A DNA stretch of 40,869 bases, taken from Pseudonocardia xinjiangensis (GTDB lineage Bacteria; Actinomycetota; Actinomycetes; Mycobacteriales; Pseudonocardiaceae). The notes under the pieces were generated by a model that was not told the DNA's origin, searched no databases, and saw nothing but the letters and a program-made list of their open reading frames with translations. A program made the position numbers and the translations under genes. The stretch is from assembly GCF_012911925.1 (NCBI RefSeq), contig NZ_JAAXKY010000059.1:1-40869 (forward strand), in the 5' to 3' direction. This document shows, in pieces, positions 31,722 to 39,757 of this stretch; within the stretch, counting starts at the first letter, position 1; each line of letters begins with the position of its first letter.

Positions 31722-33236
31722 ATGACGGGATCCGGGACTGCCGCGAGCAGCACTGGCGGGGGCGGCGACAGCAGGACGGCGGTGGAGGCACGCCCGAGCT
31801 TCCACCACGAGGAGGAGGGCTACCAGAAGGGCCTCAAACCCCGGCAGCTGCAGATGATCGCGATCGGCGGCGCCATCGGCACCGGCCTGTTCCTCGGCGC
31901 GGGTGAGCGGCTGCGCGAGGCGGGCCCGGTGCTGGCCATCGTCTACGCCGTCTGCGGTCTGTTTGCGTTCCTCATCCTGCGCGCGCTCGGCGAGCTGGTG
32001 CTCCACCGCCCGTCGTCGGGCTCGTTCGTGTCCTACGCGCGGGAGTTCTTCGGCGAGAAGGCCGCGTTCGCCGCGGGCTGGATGTACTTCCTGAACTGGG
32101 CGATGACCTCGATCGTGGACGTCACGGCGATCGCGCTGTACGTGCACTACTGGGGGATGTTCAGCGCGGTGCCGCAGTGGCTGATCGCGCTCGTCGCACT
32201 GGTCGTGGTGCTGGGCGTCAACCTCGTGTCCGTGAAGGTGTTCGGCGAGCTGGAGTTCTGGTTCGCGCTGGTCAAGGTGGTCGCGCTGATCGCGTTCGTG
32301 GTGGTCGGCACCGTCTTCCTGGTGGGCCGGTTCCCGATCCAGGGCGCGGCCACCGGCATCGGGGTGATCAGCGACCACGGCGGGCTGATCCCCAACGGGC
32401 TGCTGCCCGCGATCGTGATCACCCAGGGTGTGGTGTTCGCCTACGCCGCGATGGAGCTCGTCGGCACGGCGGCGGGGGAGACCGCGGACCCGGAGAAGGT
32501 CATGCCGCGGGCGATCAACTCGGTGGTCCTGCGTATCGCGGTGTTCTACGTCGGTTCGGTGCTGCTGCTGTCGCTGCTGCTGCCCTTCACCTCCTACGCG
32601 GCAGGCACCAGCCCGTTCGTCACGTTCTTCGCGGCCATCGGGGTGCCGGGTGCGGGCACGCTGATGAACCTGGTGGTGCTCACGGCCGCCCTCTCCAGCC
32701 TCAACGCGGGCCTGTACTCCACCGGCCGGATCCTGCGGTCGATGGCGATGAACGGCTCCGCGCCCCGGTTCACCGCGCGGATGTCCGCCGGCGGTGTGCC
32801 CTTCGGCGGCATCGCGCTCACCGCCGTGATCACGCTGCTCGGCGTCGGGCTGAACGCGGTGGTGCCCGAGCAGGCGTTCGAGATCGTGCTGAACGTCGCG
32901 GCGCTGGGCATCCTCTCGAGCTGGGGGATGATCGTGGCGTGCCAGCTCCGGCTCGTGGCGTGGTCGAAGGCGGGGGTCGTGCGGCGGCCATCGTTCCGGC
33001 TGCCCGGGTCGCCCTGGACCGGCTACGTCACCCTGGTGTTCCTCGTGGGCGTGCTGGTGCTGATGGCGCTCGACTACCCGGTGGGGACGTTCACGGTCGG
33101 CTCGCTCGTGGTCATCGTCCCGGCGCTGGTGGGCGGCTGGTTCGCCGTGCGGACGCGAGTGGAGTCCGCTGCCGCCGAACGGATGGGCCACACCGGGGAG
33201 TTCCCCGTGAAGGCCAACCGGCCGCCCGCGCAGTAG
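31722..33236 (+). CDS. Amino-acid permease of the APC family, AnsP-like (L-asparagine)
   Basis: A 504-residue proton-coupled amino-acid importer with twelve helices. The block [34 protein letters not shown] at residues about 28-60, then [34 protein letters not shown] and [31 protein letters not shown], closely follows mycobacterial AnsP asparagine permeases. The substrate within the asparagine/GABA/aromatic APC group is therefore probably asparagine but is not proven. ATG 31722 follows GGGGGGCA and is preferred over an ATG 30 bases upstream. It lies 131 bases after the molybdenum hydroxylase operon, with its own inverted repeat, so it is probably a separate transcription unit. Confidence 0.85.
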   Translation: MTGSGTAASSTGGGGDSRTAVEARPSFHHEEEGYQKGLKPRQLQMIAIGGAIGTGLFLGAGERLREAGPVLAIVYAVCGLFAFLILRALGELVLHRPSSGSFVSYAREFFGEKAAFAAGWMYFLNWAMTSIVDVTAIALYVHYWGMFSAVPQWLIALVALVVVLGVNLVSVKVFGELEFWFALVKVVALIAFVVVGTVFLVGRFPIQGAATGIGVISDHGGLIPNGLLPAIVITQGVVFAYAAMELVGTAAGETADPEKVMPRAINSVVLRIAVFYVGSVLLLSLLLPFTSYAAGTSPFVTFFAAIGVPGAGTLMNLVVLTAALSSLNAGLYSTGRILRSMAMNGSAPRFTARMSAGGVPFGGIALTAVITLLGVGLNAVVPEQAFEIVLNVAALGILSSWGMIVACQLRLVAWSKAGVVRRPSFRLPGSPWTGYVTLVFLVGVLVLMALDYPVGTFTVGSLVVIVPALVGGWFAVRTRVESAAAERMGHTGEFPVKANRPPAQ

Positions 33237-33253
33237 TCGGCGGCCCGGTGCTC

Positions 33254-33259
33254 GTAGGC
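33254..33259 (+). promoter_or_regulatory. -10-like hexamer TAGGCT next to repeat copy 2
   Basis: TAGGCT begins 13 nt before the ATG at 33267, the first base of repeat copy 2. This mirrors the layout at copy 1 (26780/26792). Confidence 0.35.
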
Positions 33260-33266
33260 TGCCCAC

Positions 33267-33314
33267 ATGGCCCGCGTGCGTCCCGGGGAGGCGGCTAACC
33301 CCGCTCCTCCCACC
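33267..33314 (+). repeat. 48-bp dispersed repeat, copy 2
   Basis: This stretch is identical to 26792-26839 at 42 of 48 positions, in the same orientation. It could encode MARVRPGEAANPAPPT in frame with the DUF2344 gene that begins at the next base. It may therefore add 16 residues to that protein if ATG 33267 is used. Confidence 0.8.
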
Positions 33315-34067
33315 GTGCAGCGCATCCGGATGCGCTTCGCCAAACGGGGCAGGCTGCGCTTCCTCTCCCACCGTGACGTGGCGCGCAGCTTCGAGCGGGC
33401 CGTGCGGCGGGCCGGGGTGCCGGTGGCGCACTCCCATGGCTTCAGCCCGCATCCGCGGCTGTCCTGGATCGGCGCGGCACCCACCGGCTCGGCGAGCGAG
33501 GCGGAGTACCTGGAGATCGGGCTGACCAGTCCGGTCGACCCGGCCGCGCTGGTGGCCGCACTCGACGCGGCCCTGCCCGACGGGCTCGACGTGCTCGCCG
33601 CGGCGGTGGCCGACGGGCCGTCGCTGGCCGACCGGATCGACGCCAGCCACTGGCTGCTCGAACTACCCGGCGTCGGGCCCGACGCCCTGCGGGAGGCGCT
33701 CGCGGCGCTGCTGGCGGAGTCCTCCGTGGTCGTGGAACGCGTCACACCGTCCGGGCGACGGCAGATCGACGTCAGGGCGGCTCTGGTGCGGGCCGAGGTG
33801 ATCGACGACACCGTCGCAACCCCGCCGTCGGGTGGGTCACCGGCGACTCCCACCGATCAGACGCCAAACTGTGCGATAATGACGGCGGTCGTACGGCAGA
33901 CGACACCCGCCGTTCGACCCGATGACGTGTTGGGTGCACTCGACGTTGTCGCAGGCCTCAGGCCGCCGGTGCCCGCGAAGGCGACCCGGATGGCGCAGGG
34001 ACTGCTCGACCATCGAGGCGACTTGGCCGACCCACTCGGTTCCGACCGGGTCACAACCCGCGCCTGA
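33315..34067 (+). CDS. TIGR03936/DUF2344 radical-SAM-linked protein
   Basis: A 250-residue protein of the family found beside, or fused to, TIGR03960 radical SAM proteins. The start reads MQRIRMRFAKRGRLRFLSHRDVARSFERAVRRAGVPVAHSHGFSPHPRLSW, the family signature, which supports GTG 33315. An in-frame ATG 48 bases upstream lies in repeat DNA. The middle part includes AAPTGSASEAEYLEIGL. The C-terminal third is less conserved and ends before RNase E/G. Its partner radical SAM gene is at 24299-26254, not adjacent as usual. No enzymatic activity is established. Confidence 0.85.
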   Translation: MQRIRMRFAKRGRLRFLSHRDVARSFERAVRRAGVPVAHSHGFSPHPRLSWIGAAPTGSASEAEYLEIGLTSPVDPAALVAALDAALPDGLDVLAAAVADGPSLADRIDASHWLLELPGVGPDALREALAALLAESSVVVERVTPSGRRQIDVRAALVRAEVIDDTVATPPSGGSPATPTDQTPNCAIMTAVVRQTTPAVRPDDVLGALDVVAGLRPPVPAKATRMAQGLLDHRGDLADPLGSDRVTTRA

Positions 34068-34242
34068 ACCGGCGGGTCGGCTCCGGCGCTACTGCCGGTC
34101 ACGACACGTCGTCGAGAACAGTCGCCCTCCGGGGCGGAGCGAGACCAGAGGATTGCTCGGTGCGCACCGCGCGGCGAGAACAGAACTGCACGTGTCCCCG
34201 CGCGGCGGCCTCCCCGGAGGCGCCCGGGGGCGGAGGAGCTGA

Positions 34243-37200
34243 ATGTCGAATATCGATTCGCCCGCCGGTAGCACCGGCGGGCCGGTCACCGTACCCGGCC
34301 TGGACGAACTGCCCGAGCGGATGCGGGTGCACGCACTGGCGAAGCTGCTCGGACGCACCAGCCGTGAGGTCATGGCCGCACTGACCGACCTGGGCGTCGA
34401 GGTGCGCAGCGCGCAGTCCAGCATCGACCGCAAGTCGGCCGAGCAGGTCGTCACCGCACTGGTGCCCGGCTCCGCCGAGCCGGCGGCGGGCTCCGCCGAG
34501 CCCCTCGTGGAGGAGCCGCCCGCGGCCGCCGAGCCCGCTGGCGCAGAGGTCGCCGCGCCGCTCACGCCGCTGTTCGCGCCCCCCACACCGCTGTTCCAGC
34601 CGCCCACGCGCCCCGCGCGCACCCGCCGCCGGTCGGCCGAGGCCGCACCCGCGCCCGTCGACGTCGAGCCGGACGCTCCTGCCGGCCCGGACACCGACGC
34701 CGGCACAGCGCCGGACGCCGACACCGACACCACGGACGAGCAGGCCTCCCCGCCCGCGGCCGACGGCGACGAGTCCGACGACGACGGGGCCCGCAGGCGC
34801 AGGCGCCGTGGCCGCCGTGGCCGGGGCCGCGGGCGTGGCAGCGACGGCTTCGACGACGAGAGCGGCGACGACTCCGACGACTCCGACGAGCCGGCCCGCG
34901 CCGACGCCGCCGGGGCCGAGGCCGACGAGGCCGCTGCCTCCGACGAGCCGAGCGCCGAGCAGGACGACGACAGCGACCGCGAGAGCGACGACGAGGCAGG
35001 CGGCTCGCGCCGTCGCCGCCGTCGGCGTCGCCGCCGTGGGGCGGGCGACGACAGCGCCGACACGCCCGACGAGCCCGACGCACCCAACACCGTCGTCCGG
35101 GTGCGGCAGCCGCGCGAGCAGCGCACCGACGACAGCGACGGCGACGGCGTGCAGAGCGTGCGCGGCTCCACCCGTCTCGAGGCCAAGCGCCAGCGCCGCC
35201 GCGACGGCCGCGACGCGGGGCGCCGCCGCGTCCCGATCCTGTCCGAGGCCGAGTTCCTGGCCCGCCGCGAGTCCGTCGACCGGGCCATGGTGGTGCGGGA
35301 GCACAGCAACCGCGTCGAGATCGCGGTGCTCGAGGACGACATCCTCGTCGAGCACTTCGTCACCGACCAGGGCGGCACGGGGCCGTCCATGGTCGGCAAC
35401 ATCTACCTCGGGCGTGTCCAGAACGTGCTGCCGAGCATGGAGGCCGCGTTCGTCGACATCGGTCGCGGTCGCAACGCCGTGCTGTACGCAGGCGAGGTCG
35501 ACTGGGACGCCGCCGGTCTCGGTGGCAAGGCCCGCCGCATCGAGCAGGCGCTCTCCAGTGGCGACAGCGTGCTGGTGCAGGTCACCAAGGACCCGATCGG
35601 CCACAAGGGTGCCCGGCTCACCACGCAGATCAGCCTGGCCGGCCGCTTCCTGGTCTACGTGCCGTCCGGCGGTGCCGCCGGCATCAGCCGCAAGCTGCCC
35701 GACGTCGAGCGCAAGCGGCTCAAGGACATGCTCAAGGAGATCGTCCCCAGCGAGGCGGGGGTGATCATCCGCACGGCGTCGGAGGGCGTCAGCCACGAGG
35801 CGCTGGAGCGCGACGTCCGCCGCCTGCAGGCGCAGTGGGAGGTCGTGAAGACCAGGGCCGAGCAGACCGGCCCCAACAAGCCCAAGGCGCCGGTGCTGCT
35901 CTACGAGGAGCCCGACCTGCTCCTCAAGGTCGTGCGCGACCAGTTCAACGAGGACTTCTCCCGGCTCATCGTCGAGGGCGACGACGCGTGGGACACGCTC
36001 CAGAACTACGTCGGGCACGTCGCCCCCGAGCTGGCCGACCGCCTGCACCGCCACGTCGGCCCGTCCGACGTCTTCGAGGAGTACCGCATCGACGAGCAGC
36101 TGCTCAAGGCGCTCGACCGCAAGGTCTGGCTGCCGTCGGGCGGCACGCTGGTGATCGACCGCACCGAGGCGATGACGGTCATCGACGTCAACACCGGCAA
36201 GTTCACCGGCTCCGGCGGCAACCTCGAGGAGACCGTCACCCGCAACAACCTGGAGGCGGCCGAGGAGGTCGTCCGCCAGCTGCGGCTGCGTGACATCGGC
36301 GGCATCATCGTCATCGACTTCATCGACATGGTGCTCGAGGCCAACCGCGACCTGGTGCTGCGGCGGCTCACCGAGTGCCTGGCCCGGGACCGCACCCGCC
36401 ACCAGGTGGCCGAGGTCACCTCACTCGGCCTCGTGCAGATGACCCGCAAGCGGGTCGGCGGCGGGCTGCTGGAGCACTTCTCCACGCCGTGTGAGCACTG
36501 CCGCGGCCGCGGTGTGCTCATCAGCACCGAGCCGCTCACCGAGAAGGCCGACCCGGGCCGGACCGAGCGCGGCGACCGCTCCGACCGCGGGGCCGACCGG
36601 GACCGCGACGTCTCCGGCCGCCGGTCGCGGGGCCGCAACCGGCGCGGTGACGGCGACGAGCGTGGTGGCCAGCAGAACGGCGCCCACCAGGGCGGTGGCC
36701 AGCACAACGGCGTCACCGTCGACGCGGTGTCCGCGCCCGACGCGTCCGACGCCGCGATCGACGTCGGCGCTCCGACGCCGGTGGCAGAGGCCCCGGCGGC
36801 GGTGGCCGAGCCGGCACCGGCCGAGCCCTCGGTCGCGGTGGAGGCACCCGTCGTGGCCGACGTGCCGGTCGCCGAGGCGGCCGACGCACCCGTGGTCGAC
36901 GCGCCCGCCGTCGAGGACCCGCAGGTCGTCGAGGCACCCGCACCCACCGGTCGCCGCTCCGGCAGCCGCCGGGTCGTGCGCCGGGGCGTGGTCGAGACCT
37001 CGCCCCAGGCCGGTCCCGTCGACGTGGCTGCCGACGCGGTCGAGGAGGTCGTCGTCGAGCGGTCGCTCGCGGAGCAGGCCACGCGGCCCGCTCCTGCCGC
37101 GTCGGAGGAGGCGGCCGACTCCGCCTCCGCGACGGTGGCCGACCCGGCCACCGAGGCGAACGGGCAGCCCCGGCCTCGCCAGCGGCGCGGCCGCGTCACC

Positions 37201-37422
37201 CGCACGGCCGGCGCGCCGGCTGCGGCCTCGGGGGACGCACCGGTGGCGGCCGTCGTCACGGTGCCGGCCACACCGGCAGCGGCGAGCGAGCCCGCCACAC
37301 CCGTCGCGGTGCCGCCGCAGCCCGAGCCCACCGGGGTCACACGGCCCCGGCGCACCCGCCGGGCGGCCTCCCGTCCGGCCGGGCCCCCGGCCACCGGCGA
37401 CGGCGGGGGAGACCCGGTTTGA
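34243..37422 (+). CDS. rne: Ribonuclease E/G with N-terminal IF2_N-like domain
   Basis: A 1059-residue endoribonuclease for rRNA and mRNA processing. Residues about 18-67 (PERMRVHALAKLLGRTSREVMAALTDLGV) resemble the IF-2 N-terminal domain, a feature of actinobacterial RNase E. Residues about 130-340 are disordered, with alternating acidic (DDESGDDSDDSDE) and arginine-rich ([15 protein letters not shown]) blocks. The S1 domain is near 387-440 (YLGRVQNVLPSMEAAFVDIGRGRNAVLY). The catalytic aspartates are in VIDVNTGKFTG (about 645-655) and VIDFIDM (about 689-695), and the zinc link CEHC is near 750. A 300-residue Ala/Pro/Val-rich tail may scaffold partners. GGAGGAGC precedes the ATG. The rplU promoter overlaps its stop codon. 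Confidence 0.95.
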   Translation: MSNIDSPAGSTGGPVTVPGLDELPERMRVHALAKLLGRTSREVMAALTDLGVEVRSAQSSIDRKSAEQVVTALVPGSAEPAAGSAEPLVEEPPAAAEPAGAEVAAPLTPLFAPPTPLFQPPTRPARTRRRSAEAAPAPVDVEPDAPAGPDTDAGTAPDADTDTTDEQASPPAADGDESDDDGARRRRRRGRRGRGRGRGSDGFDDESGDDSDDSDEPARADAAGAEADEAAASDEPSAEQDDDSDRESDDEAGGSRRRRRRRRRRGAGDDSADTPDEPDAPNTVVRVRQPREQRTDDSDGDGVQSVRGSTRLEAKRQRRRDGRDAGRRRVPILSEAEFLARRESVDRAMVVREHSNRVEIAVLEDDILVEHFVTDQGGTGPSMVGNIYLGRVQNVLPSMEAAFVDIGRGRNAVLYAGEVDWDAAGLGGKARRIEQALSSGDSVLVQVTKDPIGHKGARLTTQISLAGRFLVYVPSGGAAGISRKLPDVERKRLKDMLKEIVPSEAGVIIRTASEGVSHEALERDVRRLQAQWEVVKTRAEQTGPNKPKAPVLLYEEPDLLLKVVRDQFNEDFSRLIVEGDDAWDTLQNYVGHVAPELADRLHRHVGPSDVFEEYRIDEQLLKALDRKVWLPSGGTLVIDRTEAMTVIDVNTGKFTGSGGNLEETVTRNNLEAAEEVVRQLRLRDIGGIIVIDFIDMVLEANRDLVLRRLTECLARDRTRHQVAEVTSLGLVQMTRKRVGGGLLEHFSTPCEHCRGRGVLISTEPLTEKADPGRTERGDRSDRGADRDRDVSGRRSRGRNRRGDGDERGGQQNGAHQGGGQHNGVTVDAVSAPDASDAAIDVGAPTPVAEAPAAVAEPAPAEPSVAVEAPVVADVPVAEAADAPVVDAPAVEDPQVVEAPAPTGRRSGSRRVVRRGVVETSPQAGPVDVAADAVEEVVVERSLAEQATRPAPAASEEAADSASATVADPATEANGQPRPRQRRGRVTRTAGAPAAASGDAPVAAVVTVPATPAAASEPATPVAVPPQPEPTGVTRPRRTRRAASRPAGPPATGDGGGDPV

Positions 37423-37448
37423 CCCTCGCCGAAACCCTTCCGTACCCT
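37419..37448 (+). promoter_or_regulatory. Promoter for rplU-rpmA overlapping the rne stop
   Basis: TTGACC (37419-37424) and TACCCT (37443-37448) are separated by 18 bases, a close match to the actinobacterial housekeeping-sigma consensus. The TGA of rne lies inside the -35. The leader from about 37455 to the rplU ATG is about 100 nt and could carry an L21 control structure, though only short pairings (GCTCTG with CAGAGC) are visible. Confidence 0.7.
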
Positions 37449-37554
37449 GGGACACCTGCGCCGCGCTCTGTTCATCGGTTGCCGCGGCCCGCGCAGAGCT
37501 ACAGAAGAGGACAGAGTTCTGTGCTTCGTCCCCCGAGCTAGGAGCAGTGCGTCG

Positions 37555-37863
37555 ATGTACGCGATCGTCAAGACCGGCGGTAAGCAGTACAAGGTGGCCG
37601 TCGACGACGTGCTCACCGTTGAGAAGATCAAGGGTGAGCCCGGCGCGGAGGTCACCCTTCCGGCCCTGCTCCTGGTGGACGGCGACGACGTCACCACCGA
37701 CGCCGAGGCGCTCGCTGCTGCGTCGGTCACCGCCACGGTCGTCGAGCACACCAAGGGCCCGAAGATCCGCATCCACAAGTTCAAGAACAAGACCGGGTAC
37801 CACAAGCGCCAGGGGCACCGTCAGCCCCTGACGAAGGTCCAGGTCACCGGCATCGCGAAGTAG
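37555..37863 (+). CDS. rplU: 50S ribosomal protein L21
   Basis: A 102-residue large-subunit protein. [30 protein letters not shown] and the C-terminal [31 protein letters not shown] are the standard L21 signatures. The preceding AGGAGCAG is the Shine-Dalgarno sequence. rpmA follows after 12 bases, the invariant bacterial pairing of L21 and L27. Confidence 0.98.
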   Translation: MYAIVKTGGKQYKVAVDDVLTVEKIKGEPGAEVTLPALLLVDGDDVTTDAEALAAASVTATVVEHTKGPKIRIHKFKNKTGYHKRQGHRQPLTKVQVTGIAK

Positions 37864-37875
37864 GGAGACGCAGCC

Positions 37876-38133
37876 ATGGCACACAAGAAGGGTGCGTCCA
37901 GCTCGCGCAACGGGCGCGACTCCAACGCACAGCGCCTCGGCGTGAAGCGCTTCGGCGGCCAGGTCGTGGGTGCGGGCGAGATCATCGTCCGCCAGCGCGG
38001 CACCAAGTTCCACCCGGGCACCGGCGTCGGCCGCGGCGGCGACGACACGCTGTTCGCGCTCGTCGACGGAGCCGTCGAGTTCGGCTACACCCGCGGCCGC
38101 AAGGTCGTGAACATCGTTCCGGCCTCGGTCTGA
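37876..38133 (+). CDS. rpmA: 50S ribosomal protein L27
   Basis: An 85-residue protein near the peptidyl-transferase centre. The sequence [29 protein letters not shown] is typical of L27. It has no N-terminal cleavage extension of the type found in Firmicutes. GGGAGACG precedes the ATG. A strong hairpin follows the stop, suggesting that obgE has independent or attenuated transcription. Confidence 0.98.
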   Translation: MAHKKGASSSRNGRDSNAQRLGVKRFGGQVVGAGEIIVRQRGTKFHPGTGVGRGGDDTLFALVDGAVEFGYTRGRKVVNIVPASV

Positions 38134-38158
38134 GGCCGGCACCACCCCAGTTCTGCAC

Positions 38159-38191
38159 AACGGCGGGCCGCCCTCGGGGTGGCCCGCCGTT
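38159..38191 (+). terminator. Hairpin between rpmA and obgE
   Basis: AACGGCGGGCC (38159-38169) pairs perfectly over 11 bp with GGCCCGCCGTT (38181-38191) around an 11-nt loop. It lies 25 bases after the rpmA stop and 21 bases before the obgE ATG. No clear T-tract follows. It probably limits read-through from the ribosomal-protein genes. Confidence 0.75.
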
Positions 38192-38212
38192 GTCGTGTAT
38201 GAGGAGAAGTCG

Positions 38213-39757
38213 ATGTCGAAGTTCGTGGACCGGGTGGTGCTGCACGCCACCGCGGGGGCGGGCGGCAACGGCTGCGCCTCCGTGCACCGCGAGAAGTTCA
38301 AGCCGCTCGGTGGCCCCGACGGCGGCAACGGCGGTCGGGGCGGCTCGATCGTGCTCGTCGTCGACCCCGGCGTGCACACCCTGCTCGACTTCCACCACCG
38401 GCCGCACGCCATGGCCCGCAACGGGAAGCAGGGCCAAGGCGGGTTCCGGGCCGGCGCCAACGCCGAGGACCTGGAGCTGCGGGTCCCCGACGGCACGGTG
38501 GTCTTCGACGGCAACGGCGAGATCATCGCCGACCTCGTGGGGGCCGACACCCGCTTCGTCGCCGCGGAGGGTGGCCGGGGCGGGCTGGGCAACGCCGCGC
38601 TCGCCTCCGCCGCCCGCAAGGCACCGGGATTCGCGCTGCTCGGTGAGCCGGGGGAGAGCCGCGACCTCGTGCTCGAGCTGCGTTCGATGGCCGACGTCGG
38701 CCTCGTCGGGTTCCCCTCGGCGGGCAAGTCGTCACTGGTCGCCGCGCTCTCCGCGGCGCGCCCGAAGATCGCCGACTACCCGTTCACCACGCTCGTGCCG
38801 CAGCTCGGGGTGGTCACCGCGGGCGAGGAGATCTTCACCGTGGCCGACGTGCCCGGGCTCATCCCCGGGGCGTCCGAGGGCCGCGGCCTGGGGCTCGACT
38901 TCCTGCGCCACATCGAACGCTGCTCGGTGCTCGTGCACGTCGTCGACTGCGCCACGTTCGAGCCCGGCCGCGACCCCGTCGCCGACGTCCAGGCGCTGGA
39001 GGACGAGCTCGCCCGCTACACCCCGGCCCTCGGCGGGGAGCTGGCCGACCGGCCGCGCCTGATCGCGCTGAACAAGATCGACGTCCCCGACGCCCAGGAC
39101 ATGTCCGAGCTCGTCGCCGCCGAGCTCACCGAGCGCTTCGGCTGGCCGGTCTACGCCATCTCGGCCGTGAGCCGGGCGGGGCTGCGTGAGCTGACGTTCG
39201 CCATGGCGGAGCAGGTGCGCGCCTACCGCGCGGCGCAGCCGATCCTCGAACCCACCCGCATCGTGCTGCGGCCCCAGGCCGTCGACGACGCCGGGTTCAC
39301 GGTGGAGGCCGACCGCGAGCTCCCCGGCGGGTTCGTCGTGCGCGGGGCCCGCCCCGAGCGCTGGATCCGGCAGACGTCGTTCGACAACGACGAGGCCGTC
39401 GGGTACCTGGCCGACCGGCTCGCCCGGCTCGGCGTGGAGGACGCGCTGGCCAAGGCAGGCGCGAAGCCGGGCTGCCCGGTGACGATCGGCGACGTCACGT
39501 TCGACTGGGAGCCGAGCACCCCCGCGGGTGTCGCCGTGCTGATGTCCGGGCGTGGCACCGACCGGCGCCTGGAGCGGGACGACCGCATCAGCGCGGCCGA
39601 ACGCAAGGCCGCCCGCATCGAACGGCGCAAGCCGCGCACCGACGCCGAGCTGCTGGAGGCGGAGGAGGCGGCCGAGCCGGCGGCCCCGCCGGTCTGGGAC
39701 GACGCGGTGTGGGACGAGTCCGTGAGCTCCGGGGAACGGCCCCGGACCGGGCCGTGA
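38213..39757 (+). CDS. obgE: GTPase ObgE/CgtA
   Basis: A 514-residue ribosome-associated GTPase for 50S assembly and the stringent response. The glycine-rich Obg fold is at residues 1-158 ([41 protein letters not shown]). The G domain has G1 [10 protein letters not shown]3 [16 protein letters not shown] and G4 NKID. The OCT domain (about 345-430, [31 protein letters not shown]) and an acidic tail follow. ATG 38213 follows AGGAGAAG and is the family-typical start. The TGA overlaps the proB GTG (GTGA). Confidence 0.97.
   Translation: MSKFVDRVVLHATAGAGGNGCASVHREKFKPLGGPDGGNGGRGGSIVLVVDPGVHTLLDFHHRPHAMARNGKQGQGGFRAGANAEDLELRVPDGTVVFDGNGEIIADLVGADTRFVAAEGGRGGLGNAALASAARKAPGFALLGEPGESRDLVLELRSMADVGLVGFPSAGKSSLVAALSAARPKIADYPFTTLVPQLGVVTAGEEIFTVADVPGLIPGASEGRGLGLDFLRHIERCSVLVHVVDCATFEPGRDPVADVQALEDELARYTPALGGELADRPRLIALNKIDVPDAQDMSELVAAELTERFGWPVYAISAVSRAGLRELTFAMAEQVRAYRAAQPILEPTRIVLRPQAVDDAGFTVEADRELPGGFVVRGARPERWIRQTSFDNDEAVGYLADRLARLGVEDALAKAGAKPGCPVTIGDVTFDWEPSTPAGVAVLMSGRGTDRRLERDDRISAAERKAARIERRKPRTDAELLEAEEAAEPAAPPVWDDAVWDESVSSGERPRTGP

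Noticed and set aside
34800..35040. Arginine/aspartate-rich blocks in rne as a possible minisatellite or frameshift
   Set aside because: Alternating acidic and basic disordered stretches are normal in actinobacterial RNase E, and the frame is continuous.
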